Positions 57,708-62,000 of a DNA stretch of 62,000 nt are shown here, piece by piece. A program made the position numbers and the translations under genes. Under the pieces are notes generated by a model. It ran no database searches and was not told the DNA's origin. It saw nothing but the letters and a program-made list of their open reading frames with translations. Position 1 is the first letter of the stretch. Every line of letters starts with the position of its first letter. The DNA comes from Apostichopus japonicus. Its lineage: Eukaryota > Echinodermata > Holothuroidea > Aspidochirotida > Stichopodidae. The stretch lies in NCBI RefSeq assembly GCF_037975245.1, contig NC_092569.1:36452168-36514167 (forward strand), written 5' to 3'.

Positions 57708-60247
57708 CTGTAATGTGAAATGAAAATGGAAAAAAGACATATTTATGGCATTGTGTGAGGACAGAAGTGTCACAAAGATATACCTGTTCAAATGATTTTC
57801 CAAGATATGATTTATTTGATTTTAATAGCAAAAGAGACATTCAGGCTCATGGCCAAGGTAACTGGGTTGGAGCCAGCATAAATGTTATGTTTGTTTATTC
57901 ACTGATATTGTAACTTGCATTCATTGTAATAATTCAAAATTATTGTTCAAATCTGGGTGAAAGTAGACCCCTTAATGATGCCCCTAACATGTTAAACTAG
58001 AAATATAGCTCACACTCAAAATTTGCCAAAAATGTCAATGTCTTTGCTGATATGAAACTACATGCACATGACAACCTGATCAGATGACAACTACAGTATA
58101 GGCAGTTAAGAGTAACTATCTTTAAGCAGTGCAAGTACTGTACTGTATGTACGAATGATGCCACATCATCATGAAACAAAAAAAGAAAACATAAAGAGAA
58201 AAGAATAAATGTGCAAATTTTTGAACACAAACTGCTTCAGACAGGTAGGTAGCACATTCTACAAGATTGGTAAATGTCTTTATTTTTCAGAGTTAGGGAA
58301 AAATACTACAGGTACTGTTATCATTAACTTGTGGGGTTTGAACTTTTTGGGTCCCTCACATTTACAGACCTCCGGTGGCTGTATTAGCACCATATTTAGC
58401 ACTGCATGTCTATGTCATTAATATAACATAATACAATAAATGAATAAATGTGTCCAATGTCCTAAATCTGGTTAGTCATATACAGTCCTACAGTAGTAGA
58501 CTGCAGACCTAGTTAAAATGTAGACTTATTTACAGCATGGAATGGTTACAGTATGTACATCAAAAAATTACCAGTCTCCATTGGGGAATAGCTGCTGGAG
58601 TGCATTGCTGCATCAGCCTCTGTTGGGCATGGCCTTTCATTGAGGAACTGGTGTTATCTTTTCTGATTGATCAGTTTGGATACCAACCTCTCGAGTTTCT
58701 TAATTGGGCACACACCTTCAACTGAATAAGACAAATAATACCGGGATGTGCAAAGTTAATAATATATCAGAATGCATACTGTACGCATAGCAGGGAAGTG
58801 CTCATGAATATTTGAGTGCCAGGCAGATTGGGCGGTAGTGTGATCCACACCCTGGGAGAGGGATTTCATGGGTGGGGTACCCCCCCCCCAATGGACAAAT
58901 TTGGCACATGAAGTATGCTTAGGTGGTGCTATATTCCTATTCTGTGCCATATATTCTCCCAGATTTTGTTTATGGTAAAACTTATTAAATTATCATCAAA
59001 AAGTGTTGGGCGAAAAAAGTTAAATACTGTTTGTGCGGAGCGCATTCAGAACTGCTGGGCGTACAGTAGCTGCCCAGTGTGAGCAATCCCTGACATAGTG
59101 AATTATGTAACTTCCAACATAAATTACTGAATACCACATTTTGCCCTTCACTAAATAGTCAAAAATTCAAATCAATTTTGCAAACACAGAACAGTAATAA
59201 CACTACTAGTTAATACAGAACTTTGCTATTGGCACCATAAATACATCACATCTGCTTTATGATTTACAGTATGTATAGTGTCAACTCTGCAAGTATTCAA
59301 GAATGGTCCATTTACTAATATAGTGCAAACCTAAACTAGTGATGTGCAACAATTTCTATTATATTTTTGATTTCTATGTTAGTAGTATACACCTGCAGTA
59401 TTATAACTCATCTACTAATACCTTACATACACTAAATGTCATAACGTTTGATGTTACAATGGCAATGTCCCAGTAGGCTTGCTCATAAACTAATATGTCA
59501 CCAAATTTCATCATGTTCAGGGATGCATAATTGCTTTCAAAAATATAGCTAGGCTTTGCTTATTTCCAAGACTAAAAATTACGGAATATTCTACAGGTGT
59601 GCCCTAAACAATGAAGTGTTTAAAAGATACATACTATAGAAACATGATATGGTATATAATGGGTGACCATTCTAGTTCTCTCACAAATCAGTAGTATCAT
59701 TTTCATTTTGTATAATTTTTAGAACTGCATGATCAGATTATGTGTAGAGCTATGAAGCCTATGATGTTGTTATATTTTGGCAAATGTCTTTAATTTCTAT
59801 ATCATGATGAAATTATCAATTATTGTAAGATGGACTCAACAACCCCCGGAATGGTGCGTCATGTCCGATGAAGCGCATATTTGTGCTTCAGTGTCCGTCA
59901 ATGTGCCATGCATGGTGTATCCTTTAAATTAAATGTGATAAATTTTGTCGAACATAAAATGGTGGCATTCACAATTATTGGTGACATTGATTTGTTTATG
60001 TTGTCCTTGCTTTTATGCATAAACATGTGAACAATATCTACTATCCTTCACTAATTCAACAAAGGAGCCTGTAGAGCTAGTGTAGCTTCTTTCTGAGAAG
60101 GCTTTTGAGTTTTGAATTAATTTGGAAAACTTAGTACTATCAGTTATCACTTTACACTACAGTTACAGGAAAAGCCGCTACCGTTTTTTTTAAGTTACTA
60201 TACCAAGTTGGGAGTATTATAGGCAAACTCTAATTTGGGTGAAAGAG
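57708..60247. other. Intergenic, nothing firm
   Basis: AT-rich. A patch at 58540-58735 is less AT-rich but has stops in all useful frames. A C-run lies at 58880-58889. Confidence 0.4.
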
Positions 60248-60256
60248 TTTAAATTA

Positions 60257-60522
60257 CAAAGTGGCTATTCTTACGACTAGTCGTAACAATAATTCCCTTT
60301 TACGCATGCACAGTTGCTTTAACGTGGCTATTTTTACGACTAGGAGTACTCTTTTTACGACTAGGAGTAACAATATTTTCCGGTTAAGGGTTGGGTTAGG
60401 GGTTAGGTTTACCCCTGCTACATGTGCAGTTGCTTTATTTACTTTACTGCGCATGAATTGCCGATGTCGTAAGAATAGTTTATAAATAATTGTTACGACT
60501 AGTCGTAAGAATAGCCACGGCC
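60257..60522. mobile_element. 266-bp MITE with palindromic TIRs
   Basis: GTGGCTATTCTTACGACTAG begins at 60261 and its inverse ends at 60518; about 30 bp match exactly and include the palindrome ACGACTAGTCGT. Flanking TTTAAATTA occurs at 60248-60256 and 60523-60531, a 9-bp TSD. Shorter inner ACGACTAGGAGTA words and a GGGTTAGG-type stretch (60384-60415) sit in the middle. No ORF. Confidence 0.75.
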
Positions 60523-60531
60523 TTTAAATTA

Positions 60532-62000
60532 ATGCGTATATACATTTTTTCTTTTCAAGTGGAGAATCATCCACAGCTAAAGTGGCTATGCGGATTGACA
60601 AACAAGTGAAGCAAAGTAAATATCCTAGCCTATGCATATTAGACTTAAAAAAGTAAAAGAACCCAATGCCTTAGTAACTTAATTCATCTTGGAGTTGCTC
60701 AGCATATTCGAGGTTATTTCACCACTTAAGAACCCATTCTCAGACAAAAAAAAGACAAAACTGAAATGGCTACACAAATTAGTAGTCTATAACTGAGAAT
60801 GACCATGCATGCAAATATGCAGTAAATTTTCAAGTTGTCTAATTTATTTGTTGCTAGGAACTCTATAATTGTGCTGGTAAAGTAGAGTAGGAAATGAAAA
60901 CAGTTACTTTATTGCGTATAGGCCCGTCCCTCACGTATCTCATTGCATACTAGACTTACAGTTACAAAATAAATATGCCCAAATCAAAAATGCTCTTGAC
61001 AGGAATAACCATCAAATTGAGGCAGGCTCTCCATGGTGCATAATTTTATAAATCTGGGCCTGGAGCTAGGCTACAGTAGTCCTATTTTTGCTATTGCTCC
61101 GCTCATGAGAAGTTGCATTTCTTTCGAGTTTAATTTTCTTGTGGGGAGATCTCCCTACCAAATCCATATTACACTAATGTAGGCTAAGTCCTATTCATAT
61201 TTGCAAAGCTACCAAATCATAAACCAAACACATGATACCGCACACTTCCATACTGATCATGCTTAGTTGGCGAATATAAGTAGAAAAGCATAAATAACAC
61301 TTCATGAAATGTTCGGCCTAGGCTAGGCTACAGTTTGTACAGCAGCCTGCACTGCAGTAGCATGGACACTGCGGAGTTCGGACACCAAAGCCTTAAAACA
61401 CCCCAAAACTATATCTCATGGTATAAATCACCTGAAACTATACTTGATATGGTTGGGTCATTTTGGAGAGAAAATAACTGTAGCTTCGTAGTTTTTCGTG
61501 CAATTGGCTCTTGCTGTAGGTTGTCTCATCGTGAAATCGCGTATTTCTTAGGGGTGTCCGAACTTCGCAGTGTTCCAAACTTCGCAAAACTGACTATACT
61601 ACTACTGTACTAGCCTACTGTATGTCTCTAGGTGTATTAGTTGCCTTAGTTTGTAGTAGCATGGTGGGCTCATAATTGACGCACTTAAGGATTTAATCAA
61701 CGATATCTATAAAGGAATAATCCAAATCACTCAACTGTATGTGTTTTTCATATGTGTAGTTCCTCAGAAATGTAATGATCTCAGAATATCTAAGGTTCTG
61801 TACTTATGCACCGTACAATTGAGCAGAATTTGACCACAAAATGTCTGCCGTGTCAAGTTCTTTCATACCCCTAAATTGACACATTCGTTGTTAAGCTAAC
61901 TGTAGTGTAGGCCTTAGTATACTTCCATTGACTTTAGATGCTGTTTGCTATGCTCTGAGCCTCCAAGTTCAGACTGGTCAGGTTCCAGAGAGCAGTGTTA
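60532..62000. other. Intergenic, nothing firm
   Basis: No exon or element is bounded here apart from a short inverted repeat at 61368-61386 / 61553-61571. Confidence 0.4.
61368..61571. repeat. Inverted repeat pair, 19-bp arms
   Basis: ACTGCGGAGTTCGGACACC at 61368-61386 and its complement with one mismatch at 61553-61571, 204 bp overall. It could be a small MITE, but I see no target duplication. Confidence 0.55.

Noticed and set aside
58537-58735. Less AT-rich patch that looked exon-like
   Set aside because: Each frame on the minus strand meets stops within about 25 codons and lacks paired splice sites.
61335-61613. 92-codon plus-strand frame
   Set aside because: It spans the inverted repeat at 61368-61571 and matches no family I know.

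Overview
The window is animal nuclear DNA. It has no operons, genes are split into short exons with GT-AG introns, and it is dense in transposons and tandem repeats. A secreted fibrinogen-domain lectin gene, a metazoan copia-group LTR retrotransposon, CR1-like and Tx1/L1-like LINEs and many hAT-type elements together suggest a marine invertebrate deuterostome. An echinoderm, for example a sea cucumber, is my best guess. That is an inference; no species marker is present.

The one well-supported host gene is on the minus strand, with coding sequence from 47806 down to 9892. Eight exons join in phase into a 355-residue secreted protein: signal peptide (47716-47806), short Cys-containing segment (33249-33326), three Thr/Ser-rich linker exons (31614-31700, 29906-29992, 26803-26864), and a fibrinogen-related domain on three exons (25033-25158, 20405-20669, 9892-10163). 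Two linker exons come from a tandem duplication of about 0.95 kb. The intron after exon 6 carries about 37 copies of a 77-bp minisatellite whose unit is the last 24 bp of exon 6 plus its own 5' splice site.

Layout. 1-2296: little recognisable. 2297-6048: nested hAT-type elements with 8-bp target-site duplications (TSDs) and a broken hAT transposase. 6590-8560: TA microsatellite and a ~52-bp satellite. 8561-9891: 3' flank of the lectin gene. 10164-20404: intron 7, with a 44-bp satellite split by a 1,478-bp hAT-type element, then an apparently intact 5,077-bp copia element (identical 213-bp LTRs, one 1,495-codon ORF). 20670-25032: intron 6 with the splice-site minisatellite. 25459-29735: TIR elements, one carrying an integrase-like fragment. 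29815-32451: linker-exon duplication, one copy holding a truncated LINE. 35600-43450: a decayed Tx1-like reverse transcriptase and a Tx1-like ORF1 interrupted by a CR1-like LINE. 43797-46472: a three-level nest of TIR elements. 47807-62000: flanking DNA with a Mutator-like TIR element (50878-54202), hAT-type and small TIR elements, a U2-like fragment and one doubtful terminal exon.

The genes do not form a pathway. The biology is one innate-immunity-type lectin gene whose introns have been filled by transposons and by repeats, one of them made from the gene's own splice donor. All calls are from reading the sequence; no database search was run.
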